Source of the DNA: an uncultured Sphingomonadales bacterium
Lineage (GTDB): Bacteria > Pseudomonadota > Alphaproteobacteria > Sphingomonadales > Sphingomonadaceae
DNA: 39,008 nt
Assembly: GCA_937898525.1 (NCBI GenBank)
Contig: CALCBC010000105.1
Coordinates: forward strand, 1 to 39,008
Reading direction: 5' to 3'
In this document: in pieces, positions 24,085 through 33,351 of the stretch
Layout: each line of letters begins with the position of its first letter
Numbering within the stretch: position 1 is the first letter of the stretch
Made by a program: the position numbers and the translations under genes
Notes under the pieces: model-generated
Seen by the model: only the letters and a program-made list of their open reading frames with translations
What the model was told of the DNA's origin: nothing
Database searches by the model: none

Positions 24085-25266
24085 ATGATCGATGCGAGTC
24101 TTGCCCTCGTGCGCAGCGGCTTGCTGGCGCTCGCGCTGGCGATGCTCGCGGCTTGCTCGGGCGGGGAGGGCGGTGGCGAGCGCGCCCCGCCCGAAGTCGG
24201 CTACGTCGTCGTCCGGCCGACCGCGGTGCCGATCTCGGTCACGCTCGCCGGGCGCACCGTGGCCTACGAGACCAGCGAGGTTCGGCCGCAGATCACCGGC
24301 CTGATCCGCCGCCGCCTGTTCACCGAGGGCAGCGTGGTGCGCGCCGGCCAGCCGCTCTACCAGATCGACGCCAGCCTTTACCGCGCTGCGGTCAACCAGG
24401 CCGAAGCCAACCTCGCCAGCGCACGCGCGAGCGCCGAGGCGGCGGCCGCACGGGCGGAACGCTACAAGCCGCTGGCGGAGATGGAAGCGATCGCCCAGCA
24501 GGATTACACCGACGCCGCGGCACAGGCGGCCGTCGCGCGGGCGGCCGTCGCGCAGAACGCGGCCGCACTGGAGACCGCGCGGATCAACCTGCGCTACACC
24601 ACGATTACCGCACCGATCAGCGGCCGGATCGGCCGCTCGCTGTCGACCGTCGGGGCGCTCGTCAGCGCCAACCAGCCGGAGCCGCTGGCGGTGATCCAGC
24701 GGCTCGACCCGATCTACGTCGACATGCAGCAGTCGAGCGCGGAGCTGACCGCGCTGCGCCAGGCGCTCGCCCGCGGCGATGTCAGTCCCGGCGGCACCAC
24801 CGTGCGGCTGACGCTCGAGGACGGCAGCACCTACGGCCACACGGGTCGCGTGGAGTTCTCGGACGTCACCGTCGACGAGAGCACCGGCACGGTCACGCTG
24901 CGTGCAACGTTCCCCAACCCGCAGGGCCTGCTGCTTCCCGGCATGTTCGTGAAGGCGGTGTTCGACCAGGCGATCGAGCCGCGCGCATTCCTCGTCCCGC
25001 AGCCGGCACTGCAGCGCGACTTCGACGGCTCCGCCTTCGTCTTCGTCGTCGATGCCGAGAACAAGGCGATGCGCCGCAAGGTCACCGCGACACGCACGAG
25101 CGGTAGCGACTGGGTCGTGACCGACGGGCTCCGGCCCGGCGACCGCGTGATCACCCAGGGCCTCGGCAACAACGTCCGCCACGCTATGGAAGTCCGCCCG
25201 GTGCCGGCGAGCGCGCCGCAGAACGTCGCCCCGCCGGGACGCGGCGGCGCAGGCAGGGGCGGATAG
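24085..25266 (+). CDS. RND efflux periplasmic adaptor (AcrA/MexA type), lipoprotein
   Basis: A membrane fusion protein of a tripartite pump, 393 residues. The signal ends at LAACS, so it is lipid-anchored. The lipoyl halves are at ~60-95 (VRPQITGLI, AGQPLYQID) and ~170-195 (TTITAPISGRIGRS), flanking an alanine-rich helical hairpin; beta-barrel and membrane-proximal domains follow (LLPGMFVKAVF). The tail is Gly/Pro/Arg-rich. It lies 7 bases upstream of the transporter gene, so both are cotranscribed. No regulator gene is adjacent. Confidence 0.95.
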   Translation: MIDASLALVRSGLLALALAMLAACSGGEGGGERAPPEVGYVVVRPTAVPISVTLAGRTVAYETSEVRPQITGLIRRRLFTEGSVVRAGQPLYQIDASLYRAAVNQAEANLASARASAEAAAARAERYKPLAEMEAIAQQDYTDAAAQAAVARAAVAQNAAALETARINLRYTTITAPISGRIGRSLSTVGALVSANQPEPLAVIQRLDPIYVDMQQSSAELTALRQALARGDVSPGGTTVRLTLEDGSTYGHTGRVEFSDVTVDESTGTVTLRATFPNPQGLLLPGMFVKAVFDQAIEPRAFLVPQPALQRDFDGSAFVFVVDAENKAMRRKVTATRTSGSDWVVTDGLRPGDRVITQGLGNNVRHAMEVRPVPASAPQNVAPPGRGGAGRGG

Positions 25267-25273
25267 CTCCGCC

Positions 25274-28200
25274 ATGTCGCGGATATTCATCGACCGCCCG
25301 ATCTTCGCCTGGGTTCTGGCGATCATCGTGATGCTCGGCGGGATCGGCGCGTTCTTCTCGCTGCCGGTCGAGCAGTATCCCGACATCGCCCCGACAAACG
25401 TCAACATCTCGGCGAACTACCCGGGTGCTTCGGCCGAGACGGTCGAGAACAGCGTCACGCAGATCCTCGAGCAGCAGCTGACCGGACTCGACGGGCTGCT
25501 CTACTTCAGCGCGAGCTCGAGCTCGCGCGGCCAGGCGCGGATCACGGCGACATTCGACAAGGCGATCGATCCCGACATCGCCCAGGTGCAGGTGCAGAAC
25601 AAGATCCAGACCGCGATCTCGCGCCTGCCGGCGGAAGTGCAGCAGCAGGGCGTGCGGGTGACCAAGTCCAACCCGGACTCGCTGCTGATGGTCGCGGTCT
25701 ACGACACCACCGGCACCCGCGACTACGTCGACATCGCCGACTACCTCGCCTCGAACATCCAGGATCCGCTCTCGCGCGTGCCCGGCGTCGGCGACGTCAA
25801 CGTGTTCGGCTCGCCGCACGCGATGCGCATCTGGCTCGACCCGCACAAGCTCGCCGCCTTCGCGCTGATGCCGGGCGACGTCGTCGATGCGATCCGCGCG
25901 CAGAACACCGAGGTCGCCGCAGGAGACGTTGGCGGGCTGCCGTCCCCCGAAAGGCAGATGCTCCAGGCCACGGTCACCGCACAATCCAAGCTGCAGACGC
26001 CCGAGCAGTTCGGCAACATCGTGCTAAAGACGCTGCCGAGCGGATCGAGCGTGCGGATCAGGGACGTCGCCCGGGTCGAGATCGGCGCCGAGCAGTACAA
26101 CGTGATCCTGCGCATGAACGGTCATCCGGGGGCGGGGATGCAGATCTCGCTGACCCCCGGGGCCGACGCGCTCAAGACCGCCGACCTCGTCAAGGCGAAG
26201 ATGGAAGAGCTTGCGGCCGACATGCCCGAAGGGCTGGCCTACGCTTACGCCAACGACACTTCGACCTTCATTCGCCTTTCGGTCAGCGAGGTGCAGAAGG
26301 CCCTGCTCGAGGCGGTCGTCCTGGTCGTGCTCGTCATGTTCGTGTTCCTGCAGAACTGGCGTGCGCTGCTGGTGCCGACCGTGGCGGTGCCGGTCGTGCT
26401 GCTCGGCACGCTGGCGGTGTTCTACATGGCAGGGTTCAGCATCAACACGCTGACGCTGTTCGGTCTCGTGCTGGCGATCGGCCTGCTTGTCGACGACGCG
26501 ATCGTGGTGGTCGAGAACGTCGAGCGGCTGATGGAAGAGAACCCGGGCATGACCGCCCGCGAGGCGACCATTCGTTCGATGAAGGAGCTGCAGACCGCGC
26601 TGATCGCGATCGCGCTGGTGCTCTCGGCCGTGTTCATGCCGATGGCGTTCTTCGGCGGCTCGACCGGCGTGATCTACCGCCAGTTCTCGCTGACGATCAT
26701 CTCTTGCATGGTGCTCTCGGTGCTCGTCGCGCTGATCCTGAGCCCGGCGATCACCGCCAACGTGCTCAGGCCCCGCTCGCACGGCGAGCGACTCGAGTTC
26801 CACCCCCACAGCGGCCGCTTCGCGCCGCTCCTCGACGTGATCGAGAAGGGCAAGGTGTGGTTCAACCGCACATTCGACCGGCTGGTCGTGCGCTACGTTT
26901 CCGCAGTGGGCAAGGTGGTCGACCGCAAGTGGCGCTTCCTCGCCCTCTACGCGCTGATCGTCGTGCTCCTCGCGGTGCTGTTCTGGCGCCTGCCCGGCGG
27001 GTTCATCCCCGGCGAGGATCAGGGGCGTATCCAGATCCAGTGGCGCCTGCCCGCGGGCGCAACGCAGGCCCGTTCGATCGAGGTGCGCAACGCCATCGAG
27101 AAGTACCTCGACACCTACGAGAAGGGCAACGTCGACTTCCATTTCCTCGTCGCGGGTGGCGGCGGAGGGGGCGGCGGCGTTGCCGGGCAGAATACCGGCC
27201 AGGGCTTCGTCAACCTCAAGCACTGGGACGAACGCGAAGGCCCCGAGAACTCGGCCAACGCGATCGCCCAGCGCGCGACCGCAGCGCTGCGCAACCTCCG
27301 CGACGCGCAGGTCTTCGTGCTCGTTCCGGGCTCGGTCCAGGGGCTCGGCGATTCCTCGGGCTTCAACATGCAGTTCCAGAATATCGGCGGGTTGAGCCGC
27401 GAGGAGTTCGTCGCAGCGAAGGACCGGCTGCTCGAGGCTGCCAACCGCAGCCCGCTGCTGGCGCAGGTCCGGCTCAGCGACCTGCCCGACGTGGCGACGC
27501 TCAAGGTCGACCTCGATACCCAACGCCTCAGTGCCTACGGACTGCGCCCCGCCGACGTGAACACGACGCTCTCGACCGCGTGGGGCGGGCGATACGTCAA
27601 CGACTTCATCGAGCGCGGCCGCGTGAAGCGGGTCTACGTGCAGGGGGACGCACAGTATCGCTCCAAGCCCGAAGACCTGTCGCAGTGGTACGTGCGTTCG
27701 GCCGACGGCCGCATGGCCCCGTTCACCGCGTTCTCGGAGATCGGCTGGGCGACGACGCCTGCGAGCCTGGCGCGCTTCGGCGGCGTTCCGGCCTTCGGCA
27801 TTTCCGGGCAGGCCGCCGAGGGAGTGAGCTCGGGCGAGGCCATGGCCGAGATCGAGCGGCTCGCAGCCGAAATTCCCGGCACAAGCGTCGGCTGGTCGGG
27901 TGCGTCGTACGAGGAGCGGCAGGCGTCGGGCCAGGCGCCGCTGCTCTATGCCGTTTCGCTGCTCGTCGTGTTCCTGTGCCTCGCCGCGCTCTACGAGAGC
28001 TGGTCGATTCCCGTGGCGGTGCTGCTGGTGGTTCCGCTCGGGCTCGTCGGAGCGATCTTTTTTGCCAACCTGCGCGGGCTCGAGAACGACGTGTTCCTGC
28101 AGATCGGGCTGCTGACGACGATGGGCCTCGCCTCGAAGAACGCGATCCTGATGATCGAGTTCGCCGAGCACGAGGAGAAGAAGGGCGCGCGGGTGATCGA

Positions 28201-28480
28201 CGCCGCGCTCGCCGCCGCTCGCATCCGGCTGCGGCCGATCCTGATGACCAGCTTCGCCTTCATCTTCGGCGTGCTGCCTCTGGCGCTGGCAACCGGCGCC
28301 GGGGCGAACAGCCGTATCGCGATCGGCACGTCGGTAATCGGCGGCATGCTCACCGCGAGCCTCCTGGCGATCTTCTACATCCCGCTGCTGTTCGTGCTGG
28401 TGCGTCGCGGCACGCGCGATGGGCTCGCAGCGCTTCGCGCGCGGTTCTCGCGCCGCCGCGACCAGGAGGCCGCCGCTTGA
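25274..28480 (+). CDS. RND multidrug efflux transporter, HAE1 family (AcrB type)
   Basis: A proton-driven inner-membrane pump of 1068 residues, the full AcrB length. It starts with the canonical FIDRPIFAWVLAIIVM helix. The proton-relay pair D407-D408 is intact in GLLVDDAIVVVENVER, and TM helices 1-12 and both large periplasmic porter loops are present. The second porter loop has a run of eight glycines (around 27154-27178), followed by VAGQNTGQGF. Drug range cannot be read directly. The stop overlaps the TTG start of the channel gene (TTGA). Confidence 0.96.
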   Translation: MSRIFIDRPIFAWVLAIIVMLGGIGAFFSLPVEQYPDIAPTNVNISANYPGASAETVENSVTQILEQQLTGLDGLLYFSASSSSRGQARITATFDKAIDPDIAQVQVQNKIQTAISRLPAEVQQQGVRVTKSNPDSLLMVAVYDTTGTRDYVDIADYLASNIQDPLSRVPGVGDVNVFGSPHAMRIWLDPHKLAAFALMPGDVVDAIRAQNTEVAAGDVGGLPSPERQMLQATVTAQSKLQTPEQFGNIVLKTLPSGSSVRIRDVARVEIGAEQYNVILRMNGHPGAGMQISLTPGADALKTADLVKAKMEELAADMPEGLAYAYANDTSTFIRLSVSEVQKALLEAVVLVVLVMFVFLQNWRALLVPTVAVPVVLLGTLAVFYMAGFSINTLTLFGLVLAIGLLVDDAIVVVENVERLMEENPGMTAREATIRSMKELQTALIAIALVLSAVFMPMAFFGGSTGVIYRQFSLTIISCMVLSVLVALILSPAITANVLRPRSHGERLEFHPHSGRFAPLLDVIEKGKVWFNRTFDRLVVRYVSAVGKVVDRKWRFLALYALIVVLLAVLFWRLPGGFIPGEDQGRIQIQWRLPAGATQARSIEVRNAIEKYLDTYEKGNVDFHFLVAGGGGGGGGVAGQNTGQGFVNLKHWDEREGPENSANAIAQRATAALRNLRDAQVFVLVPGSVQGLGDSSGFNMQFQNIGGLSREEFVAAKDRLLEAANRSPLLAQVRLSDLPDVATLKVDLDTQRLSAYGLRPADVNTTLSTAWGGRYVNDFIERGRVKRVYVQGDAQYRSKPEDLSQWYVRSADGRMAPFTAFSEIGWATTPASLARFGGVPAFGISGQAAEGVSSGEAMAEIERLAAEIPGTSVGWSGASYEERQASGQAPLLYAVSLLVVFLCLAALYESWSIPVAVLLVVPLGLVGAIFFANLRGLENDVFLQIGLLTTMGLASKNAILMIEFAEHEEKKGARVIDAALAAARIRLRPILMTSFAFIFGVLPLALATGAGANSRIAIGTSVIGGMLTASLLAIFYIPLLFVLVRRGTRDGLAALRARFSRRRDQEAAA

Positions 28481-29889
28481 CCCGAGCATTCGCCCTGCCG
28501 GCGCTTGCCCTGGCGCTGACCGGATGTTCGCTGGCGCCGGCCTACGAGCGCCCCGCAGCGCCGGTCCCGGAGAGCTGGCCAGCGGGCAATGCCTATCTGC
28601 TGCAGAGCGAGGCGGCCTTGCCCGAAGTCTCGCACCGCGACGTGTTCCGCGACCCGCGGCTGCAGGCGCTGATCGCCTCTGCGCTGGCCAACAACCGCGA
28701 CGTGCGGATCGCCGCGGCCAACGTCGCGGCCGCGCGCGCGCAGGTGCGTGCGGCGCGCTCGGCGCAGTTCCCCGAGGTCGGCATCGATGCGTCGGCGGAT
28801 TTCCAGAGCCGCGAGGGTCCGGATGGCGAGAGCTACGCGCTCCGCGGCGGCGTCACGGGGTTCGAGCTCGACCTGTTCGGGCGGCTGGCCAACGCGACCG
28901 AGGTCGAGCGTCAGCGCGCGCTGGCGACCGAGGCCGGAGCCCGCACCGTGAGGCTGGCGCTCGTCGCCGACCTCGCCACTGCGTGGGCGATCTACGCTGC
29001 CGATCGCGACCTGCTGGCGATTGCCCGGGAGACCGCGGGCAACGCGCGGCGGGCAGTCGAACTCACCCAGCGGCGGCTCGAGGGCGGAATCGCCCCGCGC
29101 ACCGACTTGCGCCAGGCCGAGCAGGTGCTGGCGACCGCCGAGGGCGACCTCGCCGAGCTGACCGCCGCGGTGGCGCAGGACGAGAACCTGATCCGGCTGC
29201 TGGTCGGCGGTCCGGTCGACCCGGCGCTCCTGCCCGCGGGGCTCGATGAGGTGTTCGCTGCGGTCGCGGCGCTGCCGGCGGGCACCGACTCGGCGGTCCT
29301 GCTGCGCCGGCCCGACGTGCTCGAGGCCGAATACCGGCTGCGCGCGGCCAATGCCGACATCGGCGTGGCCCGCGCAGCGTTGTTCCCCCGCATCGCGCTG
29401 ACCGGCCTGGCGGGGCTGGCGAGCGACGCTCTCGGGGCGCTGTTCACCGGCGGGGCGTTGACCGCCACGGTCGGCGCCGACGCGGCGTACACGATCTTCG
29501 ACGCGGGCGGTCGCCGGGCCGACGTTGCGGTCAGCGAGGCGCAGCGCGATGCCGCGCTGGCGGCCTACGAACGGGCAATCCAGGCCGCGTTCCGCGAGGT
29601 CGCCGATACGCTCGCGGTGCAGGGTACGATCGGGGAGCAGCTGCGCGCAGCGCAGATCAACCGTGAAGCCGCAGCGGATACGGCGGCGCTGACCGAGGCG
29701 CGCTATCGCGGCGGAATCGAGAGCTTCCTCGCCAATCTCGTGGCCCAGCGCAGCCTCTACGCGGCGCGCCAGCGCGAGACCGCGGTCATGCTGACGGTCG
29801 TGCGCAACCGCATTGACCTGTACCGGGCGTTGGCGGCCGACGCGGCGCTGGCGAGCTCGCCGGAGGTAATCGGGGCCGGCGAGCCGTAA
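28477..29889 (+). CDS. Outer-membrane efflux channel lipoprotein (OprM/NodT family)
   Basis: The TolC-like exit duct of the pump, 470 residues. Its signal peptide ends at the lipobox LTGC, followed by SLAPAYERP as in OprM-type proteins; two duplicated outer-membrane-efflux domains follow, with the LFPRIALTG motif of the second half. The start is a TTG at 28477, overlapping the transporter stop and preceded by AGGAGG at 7 bases; no ATG in frame is nearby, and the frame further upstream is antisense-like. All three pump parts therefore form one operon. Confidence 0.93.
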   Translation: MTRAFALPALALALTGCSLAPAYERPAAPVPESWPAGNAYLLQSEAALPEVSHRDVFRDPRLQALIASALANNRDVRIAAANVAAARAQVRAARSAQFPEVGIDASADFQSREGPDGESYALRGGVTGFELDLFGRLANATEVERQRALATEAGARTVRLALVADLATAWAIYAADRDLLAIARETAGNARRAVELTQRRLEGGIAPRTDLRQAEQVLATAEGDLAELTAAVAQDENLIRLLVGGPVDPALLPAGLDEVFAAVAALPAGTDSAVLLRRPDVLEAEYRLRAANADIGVARAALFPRIALTGLAGLASDALGALFTGGALTATVGADAAYTIFDAGGRRADVAVSEAQRDAALAAYERAIQAAFREVADTLAVQGTIGEQLRAAQINREAAADTAALTEARYRGGIESFLANLVAQRSLYAARQRETAVMLTVVRNRIDLYRALAADAALASSPEVIGAGEP

Positions 29890-29946
29890 GTCAGTCAGGC
29901 CCGTTCGACCCCCGGGCGTGCGCCATGCGGGGCGATGTGCCCGCCA

Positions 29947-29966
29947 GGCCGCGTGCCCGCGCGGCC
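29947..29966. terminator. GC hairpin between convergent efflux and FAAL genes
   Basis: GGCCGCG (29947-29953) and CGCGGCC (29960-29966) form a 7-bp stem with a 6-base loop in the 100-base gap between the two converging genes. There is no U-run on either strand, so it may stop or stabilise transcripts from both sides, but this is unproven. Confidence 0.3.
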
Positions 29967-29989
29967 ACCACGGACGCGCGGACTCACGA

Positions 29990-31717
29990 TCAGGCCGCGA
30001 GCTGGAACGGCTCGATTTCGCCCGAGAGGTACAGCCGCTTGGCCTTGGCCCGACTGAGCTTGCCCGAACTGGTCCGCGGCAGCGTGCGCGGCGGAACCAG
30101 CTCGACGATGCAGTTCATGCCGGTGATCGAGCGAACCTTGTCGCGGATCGTGTCGCGCAGGCGGACCCGCTCCTCGGGGTCCGACACTCGGCAGTGGACC
30201 AGCACCGCCGGCGCTTCCTCGCCACTTTCCATCTCGATCGAAAACGCGGCGATGTCGCCGTGGTTGAAGCCGGGGAGCTGCTCGACGGCCCACTCTATGT
30301 CCTGCGGCCAGTGGTTCTTGCCGTTGATGATGATCATGTCCTTGGCCCGGCCGACGATGAACAGGTAGCCGTCGGCCATGTAGCCCATGTCGCCGGTGTC
30401 GAGCCAACCGTCGACCAGGCATTCGCGGGTCGCTTCCTCGTTGCGGAAGTACGAGTGCATGACCGAGGGGCCGCGGCACCAGACCTTGCCGATCTGGTGG
30501 TCCTTCTTCGGCTTGCCGTCCTCGCCGCGGATCTGCACTTCCATATCGGGCAGCGGCTTGCCGCAATTGACGATCGCCCGGTAGCGCGCCGGGCGCGAGA
30601 GGTCGCGGCGGGTTCCGGAGAGCCGCTCCTCCTCGACCAGCTCGACGCGGATTCCTTCACCCGGCGGCATCACGGTGACGGCGAGCGTCGCTTCAGCGAG
30701 GCCGTAGCTGGGCGTGAATGCGCTCGCCTTGAAGCCGGCCACCGCGAAGGCGTTGACGAAGCTCTGCATCACGTCGGGGCGGATCATGTCGGCGCCGTTG
30801 CCGGCGAGCCGCCAGCGGGACAGGTCGAAGCGCTCGGCGACGTTCGACTGGCTGGAGATGCGCCGCGCACAGATGTCGTAGCCGAAGGTCGGCGAGTAGC
30901 TGAGCGTGTTGCCCGGGTTGCGGCTGATCAGGTCGAGCCAAGCGAGCGGCCGGCGCGCGAAGTGCTCGGTCTTCAGGTAGTCGACGGAGATCTGGCTGGC
31001 GATCAGCGACAGGAAGCAGCCGACGAGGCCCATGTCATGGTACCACGGCAGCCACGACACGCCGCGATCGCCCTCGCCGAGATGCATCGTGGCCGCGTGG
31101 CCGTAGAGGTTGTGCAGCAGCGCGCGGTGAGTGACCGCGACCCCGGTCGGGAAGCGCGTCGAGCCCGAGGAATACTGCAGGTAGCAGATGTCGTCCGGAT
31201 CGGCCTTCGGCAACTCGGCTTCGGGGGCATCGTGCGCGGCGAAGGTGTTCCAGTCGAGCCCCTGGCATCCCTGCCGAGCGGCTGCGGCGCTGACCATCTC
31301 GGCGATCTCCGCCGGATAGAGCAGCAGCTTCGGGTCGGCGCTCGATAGCTGCGCCGCGAGCTGCTCGATGTAGTTTTCCTTGCCGCCGAAGGTCGTCGGG
31401 AGCGGCAGCGGCACAGGCCAGGCTCCGGCATAGACCGCGCCGCAGAACAGCGCGGCGAAGTCCGGCCCCGTCTCGGCAACCAGCGCCACGCGATCGCCCT
31501 TGCCGACGCCGGCGGCGATCAGGCGGTTCGCCATGGCCAGGGCGTCTTCCCGCAGCTCCCGATACGGATAGACGCGCTCGAGCTGGCCGCGAGCGTCGTG
31601 GAAGTTGAGCCCCTTCTGGCTCAGCGCCGCGTAGTCGAGCGCCTCGTTGAAGGTGGCGAAATCCGCGCAGCGGCGCGGCAGCGGACAATCGTTGGGGGTC
31701 GGTATGAGTTCGCTCAT
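29990..31717 (-). CDS. Fatty acyl-AMP ligase (FAAL)
   Basis: Activates a fatty acid to acyl-adenylate for transfer to an acyl carrier domain, rather than to CoA. The adenylate-forming core is seen in YLQYSSGSTRFPTGV (P-loop), SWLPWYHDMGL, a TPSYGLAEATLAVT block, and DGWLDTGDMGYMADGYLFIVGRAKD; the last lysine lies in LPRTSSGKLSRAKAKR. The length of 575 residues fits FAALs. The ATG at 31717 opens the standard N-terminus; the longer frame upstream runs antisense to recX. No carrier protein, polyketide synthase or acyltransferase is adjacent, so its partner lies elsewhere. It is divergent from recX. Confidence 0.9.
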   Translation of the reverse strand: MSELIPTPNDCPLPRRCADFATFNEALDYAALSQKGLNFHDARGQLERVYPYRELREDALAMANRLIAAGVGKGDRVALVAETGPDFAALFCGAVYAGAWPVPLPLPTTFGGKENYIEQLAAQLSSADPKLLLYPAEIAEMVSAAAARQGCQGLDWNTFAAHDAPEAELPKADPDDICYLQYSSGSTRFPTGVAVTHRALLHNLYGHAATMHLGEGDRGVSWLPWYHDMGLVGCFLSLIASQISVDYLKTEHFARRPLAWLDLISRNPGNTLSYSPTFGYDICARRISSQSNVAERFDLSRWRLAGNGADMIRPDVMQSFVNAFAVAGFKASAFTPSYGLAEATLAVTVMPPGEGIRVELVEEERLSGTRRDLSRPARYRAIVNCGKPLPDMEVQIRGEDGKPKKDHQIGKVWCRGPSVMHSYFRNEEATRECLVDGWLDTGDMGYMADGYLFIVGRAKDMIIINGKNHWPQDIEWAVEQLPGFNHGDIAAFSIEMESGEEAPAVLVHCRVSDPEERVRLRDTIRDKVRSITGMNCIVELVPPRTLPRTSSGKLSRAKAKRLYLSGEIEPFQLAA

Positions 31718-31846
31718 ATCTGGAAGGCTATCCCGTGCTCTCGCGCTCTGCCGGCGCTTTCCCCAAGTCGTGGCGGGGCGCCTGGATCCCGCAGCTCCCG
31801 CGACAATCTTTTTCCATTTGTCAACGACTGTGGCACGAATAAGGCC

Positions 31847-32416
31847 ATGACCGAGGGCAAGGCAAGCCGGAACCGGGGGAGTCGAGCGCCTCGCCCGCTC
31901 GACCGTGTCAGCCTCGAAGAGCTCGCTCTCGCCTATGTCGCGCGTTTCGCCACGAGCGCCGCGAAGCTCGAGCGATACCTCGTCCGGAAGCTGCGCGAGC
32001 GCGGCTGGGAGGGGGACGGCGAGGCCGATCCCGGGGGCATCGTCCGTCGCTTCGCCGAGCTCGGATATGTCGACGATGCCGCCTACGCGCGATCGAAAGG
32101 CGGCAGCCTGCTGCGTCGCGGATACGGTCCGCGCCGCATCCGCCAGGCGCTGGCCGAAGCCGGAATCGACGAGGAGATACGCGCGGCGACTCGCGCAAGC
32201 GAAGGTCAGGAGCGGCGCGCGGCGCTGGCCATGGCCCGCAAGCGCGGTTTTGGGCCGTTCGGCAAGGCACGGCCCGACAGGCCGTTGCGCGAAAAGCAGC
32301 TGGCGGCCATGCTGCGCGCCGGTCACTCGCTCGACAGCGCGCGCGAAATGGTCGATGCGCCCAGTGTCGACGCGGCCGAGGCATGGGCCGTTGCCTGCGA
32401 AGATGAGGACGATTGA
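31847..32416 (+). CDS. recX: Regulatory protein RecX
   Basis: A small helical protein that inhibits RecA filament growth. It has the RecX three-helix repeats: the ARFATSAAKLERYLVRKL segment, the GYVDDAAYARSK motif and RRGYGPRRIRQAL. The length of 189 residues is normal, with a basic N-terminal tail. The ATG at 31847 is the only start after the expected position; its AAGG is too close to serve as a good ribosome site, so translation may be weak. recA is not in the window. Its stop overlaps the next start by one base. Confidence 0.9.
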   Translation: MTEGKASRNRGSRAPRPLDRVSLEELALAYVARFATSAAKLERYLVRKLRERGWEGDGEADPGGIVRRFAELGYVDDAAYARSKGGSLLRRGYGPRRIRQALAEAGIDEEIRAATRASEGQERRAALAMARKRGFGPFGKARPDRPLREKQLAAMLRAGHSLDSAREMVDAPSVDAAEAWAVACEDEDD

Positions 32417-32907
32417 TGCGCGCTCTGTGGTTCGCCCTGTTCCTGCCCGTGGCGCTGAGCATCCCGGCCTGTTCGCCGCAGGCGGCCGAGAACACGCCAT
32501 CGCCGGCCGGGACACAGGCTTCGGTACATCCCGTCTCGGGCCTCGAAGTGATCCCGCTGACGATCACCACGTCCGGCGGGACGCACCGGTTTCGCGTCGA
32601 GGTGGCGCGGTCGCCGCAGGAGCAGGCGAGGGGCCTCATGTTCCGCACCGAAATGGAGCCCGACGAGGGCATGCTGTTTCCCTACGACCAGCCGCGCGTG
32701 CTGAGCTTCTGGATGCGCAACACGGTGATCCCGCTCGATCTTATCTTCATCGATGCCGAGCGCCGGATCATCAATATCGCCGAGAACGCGGTGCCCTATT
32801 CCGAGGAGAGCATCCTGTCGGATGCGCCGGCGGTGGCGGTGCTCGAACTCAACGGCGGGCGCACGCGCGAGCTCGGCATCGCCGCCGGGGACAAGGTCGA
32901 GTGGTAG
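32416..32907 (+). CDS. DUF192 lipoprotein
   Basis: A 163-residue exported protein of the DUF192 family, function unknown. The signal peptide ends near SIPAC, which resembles a lipobox. The DUF192 domain follows with the hallmarks ARGLMFRTEM, GMLFPYD, FWMRNTVIPLDLIFID and VLELNGG. The ATG at 32416 overlaps the recX stop (TGATG) and has GAGGA 6 bases before it; a TTG three bases earlier is less likely. Confidence 0.9.
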   Translation: MRALWFALFLPVALSIPACSPQAAENTPSPAGTQASVHPVSGLEVIPLTITTSGGTHRFRVEVARSPQEQARGLMFRTEMEPDEGMLFPYDQPRVLSFWMRNTVIPLDLIFIDAERRIINIAENAVPYSEESILSDAPAVAVLELNGGRTRELGIAAGDKVEW

Positions 32908-32958
32908 GCGCGCGGCTTCGCTTGCCTCGGGGGGCGGGTTGGCGCTAACGCGCGGCGC

Positions 32959-33351
32959 ATGAACTTCCTCGGCAAGCTCTTCACCTGGTGGGACGGCGCC
33001 ACGATCGGCACGGCCCTCTACAGCGCGCTCAACGGTGAGCACGTCGGCACCGACGCGCAGGGCAACAAGTACTACCGCTCGAAGAAGAAGGGCGAGCGCG
33101 AGCGGCGCTGGGTGATCTACAACGGCATCAACGACGCGAGCCGCATCCCGGCCGAATGGCACGGCTGGCTGCATCATTCCTACGACGAGCTGCCCGAAAG
33201 CCACCTGCCGCCGCCGCGAATCTGGGAGGCCGACTACACTCCCAACGCGACCGGCACCGCGGCCGCCTACCGCCCGAAGGGAGCGCTCGAGCGCGGCGGC
33301 AAGCGGGTTCGCGCCACCGGCGACTACGAAGCCTGGACGCCCGAGGCGTGA
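32959..33351 (+). CDS. NDUFA12-family accessory subunit of complex I
   Basis: A 130-residue protein homologous to the mitochondrial complex I subunit NDUFA12 (B17.2), which alphaproteobacteria share with mitochondria; it binds the peripheral arm of NADH:ubiquinone oxidoreductase. The family features are TWWDGATIGTALYS, GNKYYRSKK, RRWVIYNG and PAEWHGWLHH. It is soluble with no signal. The nuo genes are not in the window; the location next to DUF2155 and aat is a recurrent alphaproteobacterial arrangement. Confidence 0.95.
   Translation: MNFLGKLFTWWDGATIGTALYSALNGEHVGTDAQGNKYYRSKKKGERERRWVIYNGINDASRIPAEWHGWLHHSYDELPESHLPPPRIWEADYTPNATGTAAAYRPKGALERGGKRVRATGDYEAWTPEA

Noticed and set aside
27154..27178. 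Run of eight glycine codons in the RND transporter as a possible frameshift or expansion
   Set aside because: The frame is open on both sides with conserved family motifs after it (VAGQNTGQGF), so it is a flexible loop rather than damage.
26024..28489. An 821-codon minus-strand open frame opposite the RND transporter
   Set aside because: It mirrors the third-position GC of the transporter gene and has a composition rich in His, Arg and Gln without any recognisable domain.
31830..31845. A second sigma-54-like site (TGGCACG with GG and GC 10 bases apart) before recX
   Set aside because: It ends one base before the recX ATG, so transcription would start inside the coding region, and the -12 part (AGGCC) does not match TTGCA.
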